Positions 36,701-44,905 of a stretch of 64,000 nt of DNA are shown here, piece after piece. The stretch is from Aselliscus stoliczkanus. Lineage: Eukaryota; Chordata; Mammalia; Chiroptera; Hipposideridae. The number at the start of each line of letters is the position of its first letter. Position 1 is the stretch's first letter. Position numbers and translations under genes: made by a program. The stretch spans positions 112,443,852-112,507,851 of the forward strand of contig CM066728.1 in assembly GCA_033961575.1 (NCBI GenBank). Direction: 5' to 3'. The notes beneath the pieces were generated by a model. The model ran no database searches and was not told the DNA's origin. It saw only the letters and a program-made list of their open reading frames with translations.

Positions 36701-37769
36701 GGCCTAACCGTCCTCAGGCCCCCTCACCTTCGGCTCTTCTCCAACTCAGCAGGCCAGTGGGGACACCTCACCCAAGCCCGGCTGCTGCCCTGTCCGTGAG
36801 GAACTGTGCGTCTCCGGCGGGTCTTCTTACGGGTGTGTTTAGAACCGGGGGTCCCTCCAGGGACGCGGGCTGGGCACTCCGCATCTATGCGGGTGCACTT
36901 AGCTGACAGGACCGAGATACTGAACCCCCCCCCCCCCGTTCCGCGGCACTTGGGGGAAACCCGGTGCCTCAACTCAAGGCTTGGCCTTTCAGTGAAGGAC
37001 ACTTGATAGTTATTCCGGGGTTTTCTATGGGACAAAAACGGCCCAGAAAGTACCCCAGTTGGGGCAGGTTGTCAGCGGGGTGTCGGGGTGTGCGCTGGTC
37101 CTGTATCCAGGATTGGGTGACGGGGCCTGGGTGAGATCTGCGAGCTCCTCAGGCCGCCCACGCTTCCCCCAAACAGGCCCAGCGCCCTGCTGTGCAGCTG
37201 GCCTAGCCCGGACAGGAAGTGGAGGGTGGTGGTCAGCGGCCTGGGAAAGTGGAATCGGTGAACTGGATTTCACAACCAGGGAGACAGGGTGCCGGGTGAG
37301 AGCCGGGCAGGCCGGTGGGGCAGGGAGCGTGAATTTACTCTCAGTCTGGGAAAGAAAACAGAGCAGCACAGTGATGGTCGAAGGAGTCCCCTGAAATCCC
37401 TCCCCCAGAAACCCCCATGGCGGCTGTGCCCGCTGGCTCCCAGGGCGGGACATAGCTCAGAAGACAAATGGTCTCGTGTTCAGGGGCCCGGTTTCCCGCG
37501 AGCTGTGGCCGAATCTCAGGGAAGGAGCGATGGCTGTCAAGCCTGAGTGTGATGAGAGCTGCCAGCGGGCGTCTCCAGGCCGCTGGGACCCACCGGACGG
37601 TGGCTTCCTCCCCAACCAGCTGAGCACTCAGCATGGCAGGCCGGTCCCCAAAATGGGGTGAGGAAAGGATGCCAACTGCCATCCTAGCAGCGGGAAGCCT
37701 GCCCCTGAGGCCTCCGCCGCCCTGGGCTGCTGCCCCTCCCTCCAGCCCGCCACAGTACCAGGGGAGAGC
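36701..37769. other. Non-coding flank between CpG island and candidate enhancer
   Basis: GC-rich unique sequence with one C homopolymer. No exon seen. Confidence 0.5.
36925..36937. repeat. C homopolymer (13 nt)
   Basis: Run of 13 C between GATACTGAA and GTTCCGCGG. Its length may be unreliable in the assembly. Confidence 0.85.
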
Positions 37770-38370
37770 GAGTTGTTTGTAAACAATACATAATGGAAAG
37801 TAGGAGGACGTTCAGCAAAAGCCTCAGCAGAAGCCAGAAAACTGGAAGGAGTTGGGAGGAGGGGCGGTGGGGGCGGGGAGGAGGCCGACAGGGAGAGATG
37901 GAGGAGCCATTCCTGCCGAGAAGCCCCGGTGGCGACTTTCTTATTATTTACAGGAAGGTGATATTAGCAATTCAGGTGAGAAAGAAATAAACACGGCTGC
38001 CACGAAATCAATACAGAATTCAAAAACAATTATTAATGTCATTTGACTCGTGTTCTTTATATATCTCTCCTGGCTACAGACGCTAAACTGTCTGAATAAT
38101 TTGCATGGAGCGGCTATTCATTATTTCTGATGTTTTTCCTTTGCAAGCAGCTCGGACGTGGCCGGCTGCGGTCCAACGCGATCGGAGAACTCGTATTTTC
38201 ATCTGTAAATTAAAGCAATTACGCAGCAGATATTATATGATGCGTACTGTGGTCTCCAGATAGTCATCAATCACCTTCAACCGAGCTGTCAGGACGGGCA
38301 GATTTCGTTTCTGGGAGGCAGGCTTGCAGCTGGGGAGAGGGCGAGAACGTCATCATTAATTAGAGGGCGA
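37770..38370. promoter_or_regulatory. Candidate conserved enhancer upstream of IRX4
   Basis: An AT-rich, non-repetitive island between two CpG islands, dense in homeodomain-type sites. It includes an exact octamer ATTTGCAT (38099-38106), a PBX-like ATCAATCA (38266-38273), several AATTA/TAAT cores (about 38025-38035, 38205-38220, 38353-38363), and GCTGTC (38286-38291). Texture and place resemble deeply conserved Iroquois-cluster non-coding elements. Conservation itself cannot be checked here. Confidence 0.5.
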
Positions 38371-38379
38371 CCCTGGGGC

Positions 38380-39200
38380 GCTTCACAGGTCTGAGCCCAG
38401 GAATCTATCCCAGCAAGTCTGCACAGCGCCGCCGCGCGCGGCTCCCTCCTGGCCGGCTGCGGGGCCCGAGCGGGCGGAGAGCAGCGGGGGCGAGCCCGGG
38501 CCCCGGGGGGCGGCGGCGCACACGGCCCGGGGCGAGTTCAGGGTGGCCCGGGCGCCCTTGGCCGCCTGCGCGCTGGCTTCTGCTCTGGACGAGGGCACGG
38601 TCCCAGGGCCGGAGCTGGCCGTGGAAGTCCTGGGGTGGGCACTTGGCCCCCTCCCCAGGCCTCTCCGTGCGCCTCTGGCAAGGAGCCCCGCGAGACGGGC
38701 TGCGAAGGGCGCCCCTGCCCGACGCCCCGCGCCCCTCCCCCGCGCTTCGCCCCGAAGGTCCCCGGAGGGACCCCGGAGGGAGCGCGCACGGCGGGCGCGG
38801 CCCCCAAGCTGAGCCGGGAACCCCGCTCCCTGCAGTGCTCGGGGGCGTCTGGCAGTCCCGGGCTCAGCCGCGGGGGGCAGGGGAGGCCGAGGGAGTGCGG
38901 CCCACGGGGACAGAGGGCCGTGCGCGGAGCGGGGCCCACGGCGCGGGGCGGGGGGCGCTCCCCGGGGATGCTCCGGCCGGGCGTGGAGAGCCCCGCCGCC
39001 CCTGCGCTGCCGAGCCCGGGCCCCACGCACCTGAAGGCGTTCGTGGCCTCCAGAGGCGGACACGCTCGTCGATGCCTCTGGTTCTGGAACTCCTTTCCGG
39101 AGCGCGGTTCCAACTGGCGGGCGGCGCTGCGGCCTCCCGTTAAACAATAGCCGGGCGCGCCTCCCACCTGCGGGGGCGCGGGGAGCCGTGGTCCGCGGGG
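38380..39200. promoter_or_regulatory. CpG island upstream of IRX4
   Basis: Continuous GC-rich, CpG-dense sequence about 0.6-1.4 kb before the IRX4 start codon. Long open frames on both strands here reflect GC content, not genes. Likely part of the promoter domain. Confidence 0.6.
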
Positions 39201-39204
39201 CGCA

Positions 39205-39350
39205 TTTTAACTGTTGATTACATCTTCACGAAGACTCACTCGTGTGTCCCTCATACGTCTCATTTGTAATTGAGACTAATGATCACAGCGAGGCGGGAAG
39301 GAGCAGCTGCTCATTAATTAATTTCTAATTAAACGTGCCTCCCGTCCTCG
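39205..39350. promoter_or_regulatory. Homeobox-site-rich proximal element of IRX4
   Basis: A compact AT-rich block inside CpG-rich sequence holds two TAATTA palindromes (39315-39320, 39326-39331), a TAATTGAGACTAATGATCA stretch (about 39270-39290), and a perfect 12-bp palindrome GAGCAGCTGCTC (39301-39312) centred on an E-box. It lies about 500 bp before the start codon. Confidence 0.5.
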
Positions 39351-39736
39351 GTGACTCAGGAGGAACGCCGGGTGTCGGGGCGATCTCGGCTCCTCGGACG
39401 GAATTCGTGTGTCAGCGCGCGTGGGCCCCTCCGCGCGCGTCCGCGGCCCGGCCGGGCTGACGTCAGAGCCTCCGCCGCTTAAAGCCGCGCGCCTCTGACT
39501 TGACGGGTTCGCGAGACTGGTTTTTCTTTTTTTTTTCTTTTTTTTTTTTCCTTTTTTGCAAAATATGTATTTGTGTCGCCGCTGCGAGGCCGGTCGGTCC
39601 CAGAGCCCCCTCGAGGCTCCGGATTGCGGAGCTAAAAGGGGCGCGGCGGCAGCCGCCGCTCAGGTTCCCACCTGCTCCCGAAAGTTTGCGGAGCGCGTGG
39701 CTGGATTAACCCGCTGCCCCGCCTCGCTTCCCGCAG

Positions 39737-39811
39737 TGCCCAGGCGCCAGCGGCCCCGGAGCAGCGGCCCAGCCACAGCGGCCCCTGCGCACAGCACCCC
39801 GCCGGCTCGCC
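39737..39811 (+). other. IRX4: IRX4 5' UTR portion, probably spliced to an upstream non-coding exon
   Basis: A pyrimidine-rich tract ending CTTCCCGCAG at 39727-39736, with a branch-point-like TTAAC about 25 bases upstream, forms a convincing 3' splice site 75 nt before the ATG. This fits a mammalian IRX4 structure with a non-coding first exon. Alternatively the transcript could start nearby and run through this site unspliced. Confidence 0.6.
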
Positions 39812-39856
39812 ATGTCCTACCCACAGTTCGGATACCCCTACTCCTCGGCGCCCCAG
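39812..39856 (+). CDS. IRX4: IRX4 coding exon 1 (15 codons)
   Basis: Encodes [15 protein letters not shown] and ends at CAG|GTAAGG (donor GT at 39857-39858), phase 0. The last 24 nt (YPYSSAPQ) and the donor are the founder copy of the 43-bp array that runs into intron 1. A 3' splice site at 39735-39736 suggests that this exon starts at 39737 in the mRNA. Confidence 0.95.
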
Positions 39857-42800
39857 GTAAGGAGGCCCCACGGGGCACCCCTACTCCTCGGCGCCCCAGG
39901 TAAGGAGGCCCCACGGGGTACCCCTACTCCTCGGCGCCCCAGGTAAGGAGGCCCCACGGGGTACCCCTACTCCTCGGCGCCCCAGGTAAGGAGGCCCCAC
40001 GGGGCACCCCTACTCCTCGGCGCCGCAGGTAAGGAGGCCCCACGGGGTACCCCTACTCCTCAGCGCCCCAGGTAAGGGGGCCCCACGGGGTACCCCTACT
40101 CCTCGGCGCCCCAGGTAAGGAGGCCCCACGGGGCACCCCTACTCCTCGGCGCCCCAGGTAAGGAGGCCCACGGGGTACCCCTACTCCTCGGCCCCCCAGG
40201 TAAGGAGGCCCACGGGGCACCCCTACTCCTCGGCGCCCCAGGTAAGGGGCCCACGGGGCTGGGCACGCTGGCTGGCGGGCTGGGCTGGCTGCCGACCTGA
40301 TGTGGCTTCCCCGCGAGTCCCGGGAAGGGCAGGGGTAACGGGAAATGCCGTCGCGCGGGGGGGGGGGCCCAGGTCCCCCTTAGTTTAACCTCCGCTGCAG
40401 GGCTCTGAGGCTGCCCCTCAGGGGATCCCGGGCACCCGGGTGACACCCGACCCAGGAGCGCTCGCCAGGCCTTGGAAAGGCCCCGGGGAGGTGTGAACAC
40501 GCCCGGCCACGACTGGCTGCCCCGCCGCGGGGCTGCAGGGGCCCGAGCTTGTAACCCGCGTGGAGGGCGGTGGACCCCGAGGCCATGGGGCAGGCCCCCG
40601 GGCGGCCCAGGGCCCACGCTTCCTCGCGGCCCCTCTCCCCCCAGTTCCTGATGACCACCAACTCCCTGAGCACGTGCTGCGAATCGGGCGGCCGCACGCT
40701 GGCCGACTCCGGGCCGCCCGCCTCGGCCCAGGCGCCCGTCTACTGCCCGGTCTACGAGAGCCGGCTGCTGGCCACGGCGCGCCACGAGCTCAACTCGGCC
40801 GCGGCGCTGAGCGTTTACGGGGGTCCCTACGGGGGCTCGCAGGGCTACGGCAACTACGTGGCCTACGGCTCCGAGGCGTCTGCCTTCTACTCGCTGGTAA
40901 GGGGCACAGGTGCACGTCCGCCCCGCTGCGCCGGCCTCGCTTTCCCGGACCCCGGAGGCGGCGAGGCCCCGCACCCGACTCTCTGGGGTGGGAGAAACCG
41001 CCTGAACTGTGCGCTTCCCAGCCCGGCCCCTGCAGCACCCCGGCCCCCGCGGGGCGACCCGGCAGGTGGCTCGCCGTGGCCATTGTAGGGCTGCTCTGGG
41101 GTCCCCAGTGAGTTCCGGTGGGATCCCTGGTGCTGCCGGAGCGGGCTGTGCCCTCCCGCACCCCTGCGCTCCCCGCCCAGCGGCCGCCCCTCCCCTGCAG
41201 GCCTCCCTCCCTCCTTCGCCCAGCCCCCTGGCTCCTCCCCGCGTCTCCCCTTCTCCTCGGCCGCATTTCCCGGCCCTCCCTCCTCTCCCCTGCCTCCGGC
41301 ATCCCTCCCCTCTCTCCTGCTCCCCTACAACCGTTCCCTGACCCCCAACCCCCCCCCTCCCCCAGCTCTGCTCTCATTCCACGTCTCGAGGCTCCTTCGC
41401 TGCCTGGGCTCTAGGGACGGTGTGGGGAGCCAGGGGCCCGGGGGAGGGGCGCGCGCGGGGTGGCGACCCCAGGCTCCGTGTCTCCCACAGAACAGCTTCG
41501 ACTCCAAGGACGCGCCGGGCTCTGCGCATGCGGGCCTCGCGCCCGCCGCCGCCGCCGCCGCCTATTACCCCTACGAGCCCGCCCTGGGCCAGTACGCCTA
41601 CGACAGGTGAGCGCCCACCCTCCTCACCGGCCCCTGGGCCCCTGCGCCCCGTCAGCCCTCCACCCCACCAGCCCCGCCCCCAGGAAAGGCCGGGCGGCAG
41701 TCGAGGCCGTGCCTCTGAGGTCGCTGAGCTGACCAGGCCTCGGTTTCGGCCGACACCTGGCGAGCCCGTGAGGCTGGGATTCAGCGCGCCCCCGTCTCAC
41801 ACCCGCCCCTGCGCGGCCTGGCCTCCCACAGCCCTCGCTGTGCTGTGCGCTTGGGGGGTCGCATCGTGCTGCCCAAGCTTCGGATGCCTCCCTCACCCCC
41901 AAGAAGTGCAGCCCGTGTGCCGTGTCCCGCCGGCCCCAGCCCACTGCCCTCGCGGTGGGAACCGGAGGGGCGTCCTTGCCCACTCGCAGACAGCATGCCA
42001 CAGCTTCCGCGGAGCGACAGTTACACATTTAACTTCAGAAAGCCTACGTAGGCCCTCTGGGCATTTTCTCCCCGTTGGCGCCAATGAATGGTACAGCCCT
42101 TGGGCTTACATCCTCTGGTTTGCAACTCTGATATGTCTTCCCGGTTTCGGGAATCAAAAGGGTAGGAGAGAGGCCCAATAAAGGAACTGAAAGATGAGTA
42201 TGTCTATTGGAGTGACACACCTAGCCGGGCCTGGTGCCTGTGTCTCATCCTTGACCTCTCTGGCTCGCAAAAGAGCCCAGGCTCCGGGTAAGTGTAGTGA
42301 AATATAGACATTCTGTGCACCCTCGGGCCAAAAGCTGCAGTCCTCGTGAGCAGCGGCGCTGGGTGGGCCGCGGTCGTACCCAGGTCTTACCACCATAAAC
42401 ACCCCCCCCCACTACCAGAGGCCCATTCCCCCGCCTGTCTCCAGGTACAGCACCATGGACAGCGGCACGCGGCGGAAGAACGCCACGCGCGAGACCACGA
42501 GCACGCTCAAGGCCTGGCTGCAGGAGCACCGCAAGAACCCCTACCCCACCAAGGGCGAGAAGATCATGCTGGCCATCATCACCAAGATGACCCTCACGCA
42601 GGTCTCCACCTGGTTCGCCAACGCGCGCCGGCGCCTCAAGAAGGAGAACAAGATGACGTGGCCGCCCAGGAACAAGTGTGCCGATGAGAAGCGGCCCTAC
42701 GGGGAGGGCGACGAGGACGAGGGCGGCGAAGAGGACGCCCGGGATGAGCCCCTCAAGAGCACCAAGAATGAAGGTGGGCCCGAGACCACACCTCCCTGTG

Positions 42801-42882
42801 CCTTCTCTATGGCTTCTAGGGTGCTAAAGGCATGGAACCTTTGGGGCCTGGGCAGCAAATGGATGAGCTGACCCAAGCAAAG

Positions 42883-42925
<43 letters not shown>

Positions 42926-44017
42926 CCTGTGGTGGGGGAGCCTACGGTGGTGAGCCAGGAGCATACTTGAAGAAGTCCAACCTGACGTTTAAAACATTAG
43001 ACACCCCGCCCCCCTGTGAAATCCACTGACACGTGTTGCCATTTGGGGGAGATGAGAGGCACAAAGAAGGTCCTCCTAGTCCCCGGGGCCAGGCCCCATA
43101 GCCACGGGCACAGAGGTGGGAAGGAGGAGATGGGGATCTGGTGGACTCGCCATCCTCCCGCCCTCCACTGGCCACTCTTTCTCTCCTAAGTAGAGCCGGT
43201 TGGCAAACAGGAGAAGGATCTGGAGCTCAGCGACTTGGAGGACTTCGACCCGCTGGAGGCCGAGCCCCCAGAGTGTGAGCTGAAGCCTCCCTTCCAGCCC
43301 ATGGACGGCGGTCTGGAGCACGCTGCCGCGACCGACGGCCCCAGCGCCCCTGGAAAAGAGGCCTCTGGTCCCCTCCGGATGCCCCTGGCCGCCGGGGGCG
43401 GGGCCGCCTTGGACCAGGACCTGGAGAGGGCCCGGCGCTGCCTCCGGAGCGTGGCAGCAGGGCCGGAGCAGCAGCCGGGCTCCGGAGGTGGCCCGCAGGC
43501 CTGCGAAGCCAAGCTAGGCTTTGCGCAGGCCGGGGCAGCAGCAGGCCTCGAGGTCAAGCCGCGCATCTGGTCCCTGGCGCACACGGCCACTGCAGCCGCC
43601 GTCACCAACCTGAGCCAGACTGAGTTTCCGTCGTGCATGCTCAAGCGCCAAGGCCCCACTGCCTCTGCGGCTGTCCCACTGGCTCCAGCCTCATCCTCAC
43701 CGGCGGCCCCGGCCTCCACCGGTGCCCAGAACAGGCACCAGGACTCCCCAGTGACCAGTCTCAGAAACTGGGTAGACGGAGTCTTCCATGACCCCATCCT
43801 CAGGCACAGCACTTTGAACCAGGCCTGGGCCACTGCCAAGGGCGCCCTCCTGGACCCGGGGCCGCTAGGACGCTCGCTGGGGGCGGGCACCAACGCGCTG
43901 ACGTCGCCCCTGGCGCGCACCTTCGTGCCCGCCGCGCCCCACGACGATCCGGCCGCTGGCGCCGCCAAGGAGCTGCTGGCGGTGCCCAAGGCAGGTGGGA
44001 AGCCCTTCTGCGCGTAA
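39812..44017 (+). CDS. IRX4: IRX4, Iroquois-class TALE homeobox transcription factor (5 coding exons, complete)
   Basis: Joined exons 39812-39856, 40645-40896, 41491-41606, 42445-42773 and 43194-44017 give 1566 nt, 521 residues plus TAA, in one frame with GT-AG introns. The product begins [15 protein letters not shown] and ends GGKPFCA, as in vertebrate IRX4 (human protein is about 519 residues). It has an N-terminal Tyr/Ser-rich region, a six-Ala run (about 118-123), a 63-residue TALE homeodomain (about 145-207) with the NPYP loop and the WFANARRR recognition helix (W194, N197), an acidic stretch (about 225-239) and the Iro box [10 protein letters not shown] (371-380). Iroquois proteins bind ACANNTGT-type sites in the nucleus. 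IRX4 is known for ventricle-restricted expression and control of chamber-specific myosin genes. The start codon has G at -3. Introns are short (420-838 bp). Identity is certain from the sequence; the function is family knowledge. Confidence 0.98.
39833..40258 (+). repeat. IRX4: 43-bp tandem array of the IRX4 exon 1/intron 1 junction with ten 5' splice sites
   Basis: Ten CAG|GTAAGG donors occur with GT at 39857, 39900, 39943, 39986, 40029, 40072, 40115, 40158, 40200 and 40242, so spacing is 43 bp seven times and then 42 bp twice. Each unit repeats the codons for the end of exon 1, the donor and about 19 bp of intron. The 9-base donor core is unchanged in all ten, while substitutions lie outside it. 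A T/C difference (GGTACC or GGCACC) after successive donors runs C,T,T,C,T,T,C,T,C, hinting at amplification of a three-unit (129-bp) block. Confidence 0.97.
40645..40896 (+). CDS. IRX4: IRX4 coding exon 2
   Basis: 252 nt, 84 codons, phase 0 to phase 0. It starts [12 protein letters not shown] after a CCCCCCAG acceptor and ends ASAFYSL at CTG|GTAAGG. It carries the N-terminal conserved region of IRX4, including the [16 protein letters not shown] segment and the Gly/Tyr-rich stretch. Confidence 0.96.
41491..41606 (+). CDS. IRX4: IRX4 coding exon 3
   Basis: 116 nt, ending in phase 2 (AG of an Arg codon) at CAG|GTGAGC. It starts NSFDSKD after TCTCCCACAG. It encodes the poly-Ala run of six residues and the [14 protein letters not shown] segment just before the homeodomain. 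Confidence 0.96.
42445..42773 (+). CDS. IRX4: IRX4 coding exon 4 (homeodomain exon)
   Basis: 329 nt, starting with the last base of an Arg codon after CTCCAG and ending in phase 1 at AAG|GTGGGC. It encodes the whole TALE homeodomain, with the three-residue loop extension around NPYP and helix 3 WFANARRR, followed by the basic/acidic tail ([13 protein letters not shown], then a Glu/Asp-rich run). Confidence 0.97.
42885..42926. repeat. (GT)n followed by (GC)n microsatellite in IRX4 intron 4
   Basis: About 17 GT units run directly into GCGCGCGC. Alternating purine-pyrimidine sequence of this kind can adopt Z-DNA. It lies about 110 bp after the exon 4 donor. Confidence 0.95.
43189..43193 (+). 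promoter_or_regulatory. IRX4: NAGNAG tandem 3' splice site at IRX4 exon 5
   Basis: The sequence CTCCTAAGTAG|AGCCGG offers AG at 43189-43190 and 43192-43193. The two choices differ by one codon and both keep the frame. The distal site matches the human protein length. Confidence 0.8.
43194..44017 (+). CDS. IRX4: IRX4 coding exon 5 (terminal)
   Basis: 824 nt to the TAA at 44015-44017. The start uses the distal AG of the AAGTAG tandem acceptor, giving KNE-EPVGK, the same length as human IRX4 here. Starting at 43191 instead would add one Val (KNE-V-EPVGK). The exon encodes the acidic [16 protein letters not shown] motif, the Iro box near residues 371-380, and the conserved C-terminal [20 protein letters not shown] region ending in KPFCA. 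Confidence 0.95.
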
Positions 44018-44575
44018 CGCGGCGAGACCCTGGGGCCCAGGACAGAGCCAGCGCTCAGGCTGCAGGCTCGCCGCACGCCGAAGACTCTTTCTCTACCAAG
44101 TTTCCAAAGCTAGGCGAGAGCTCAGCAAAGCTCAGGCCGCCCACCCACCTTGGAGGGAAGATCTGAACTGAGTCTCTGGGGACCACGGGCGAGCCCCGGG
44201 ATCTGCCTCGTGGCTGACCATTTCCAAACTCGGGGAGCAGCGAGATCTGGCTGCTCCCAGAGCAGAAGGCCGCTCTGAAGCGTCAAGTTTACGTCCGAAA
44301 GTTTACATGGAGAAGACCTTTGGGTTCCGAGGCTCTGTGTGTGTCGCGGTCCCCCGGGTGCGGCATGCCCGCCCGTGTTCCCTCCGAAGGCCTGCTGACC
44401 TCTGATCCCATCCTCAGCGTTATCGTTTCCACCCACACACTTCCACCGAATTCACACGATTGCACACTCTTAACTCGATACAATTATGTTTTTTAAGTGT
44501 AAGTTCACACCAATAATTGCCTGCTTCCGAGGCTGATATAACAAAATCAATAAAACCGAGTGATGATGTTTGCAT
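44018..44575 (+). other. IRX4: IRX4 3' UTR
   Basis: Sequence from the stop codon to about 20 nt past the AATAAA at 44549-44554. The distal half is AT-rich and looks conserved. The exact cleavage site is inferred. Confidence 0.7.
44549..44554 (+). terminator. IRX4: Polyadenylation signal AATAAA of IRX4
   Basis: Canonical AATAAA in a 530-nt 3' UTR context, followed by TG-rich sequence. A second AATAAA at 44740-44745 could serve as an alternative signal. Confidence 0.7.
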
Positions 44576-44739
44576 TGCAAAATGAACACATTTCCAAGGT
44601 AGGGACTGGAGAACTCTTTGGAAGAAAGGTGCTGACCCTGCGGGAGGGGTGGGGGAGGCGCTGGCCCAGGGCCCCAGGAAGCTGCTTGCAGAGCCCCCCA
44701 AGACAAGGCTTGGTCAGACAAGTTTTTAAAAACAGTCAA

Positions 44740-44905
44740 AATAAACTTTCAGGATTCTGTTGAACTCCGTAATGGAAGTGCGGGAGAGACGCACAACTTT
44801 AAAACTTTTCCCCATTACCAGGCTCCAGAATTTTGAGAAAATGGGAGTGTCGTTGGCTAGATTAATTAGAACAGCTTTTAAACTCCCTAAATTCCCCGGG
44901 ATTGT
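44740..44905. promoter_or_regulatory. Candidate conserved element just downstream of IRX4
   Basis: AT-rich block with AGATTAATTAGAA (about 44859-44871) and TTTAAAACTTTTCCCC, unlike the GC-rich sequence after it. It may belong to the transcription-termination region or act as an enhancer. Confidence 0.35.

Larger units (their letters stand above)
39360..41100. promoter_or_regulatory. IRX4: CpG-rich region over the IRX4 start and proximal promoter
   Basis: CpG-dense sequence flanks the ATG exon and extends over exon 2. A TTAAAG element at 39479-39484, next to GC-rich sequence, could serve as a weak TATA-like box for a proximal start. A T-rich tract occupies 39521-39557. No initiator can be fixed from sequence alone. 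Confidence 0.55.

Noticed and set aside
38383..39147. Open frames of 170-254 codons on both strands
   Set aside because: They overlap each other in CpG-island sequence and have no homology.
39833..40258. CRISPR-like regular repeats
   Set aside because: Units are contiguous with no spacers and the genome is mammalian. The array is a splice-junction minisatellite.
39857..40258. Longer IRX4 N-terminus through donors 4 or 7
   Set aside because: These donors add multiples of 129 nt and keep the length frame, but the reading frame meets TAA at 39944-39946 first.
40096..40974. 292-codon minus-strand open frame over IRX4 exon 2 and intron 1
   Set aside because: Shadow of the 43-bp array and of the GC-rich IRX4 coding exon.
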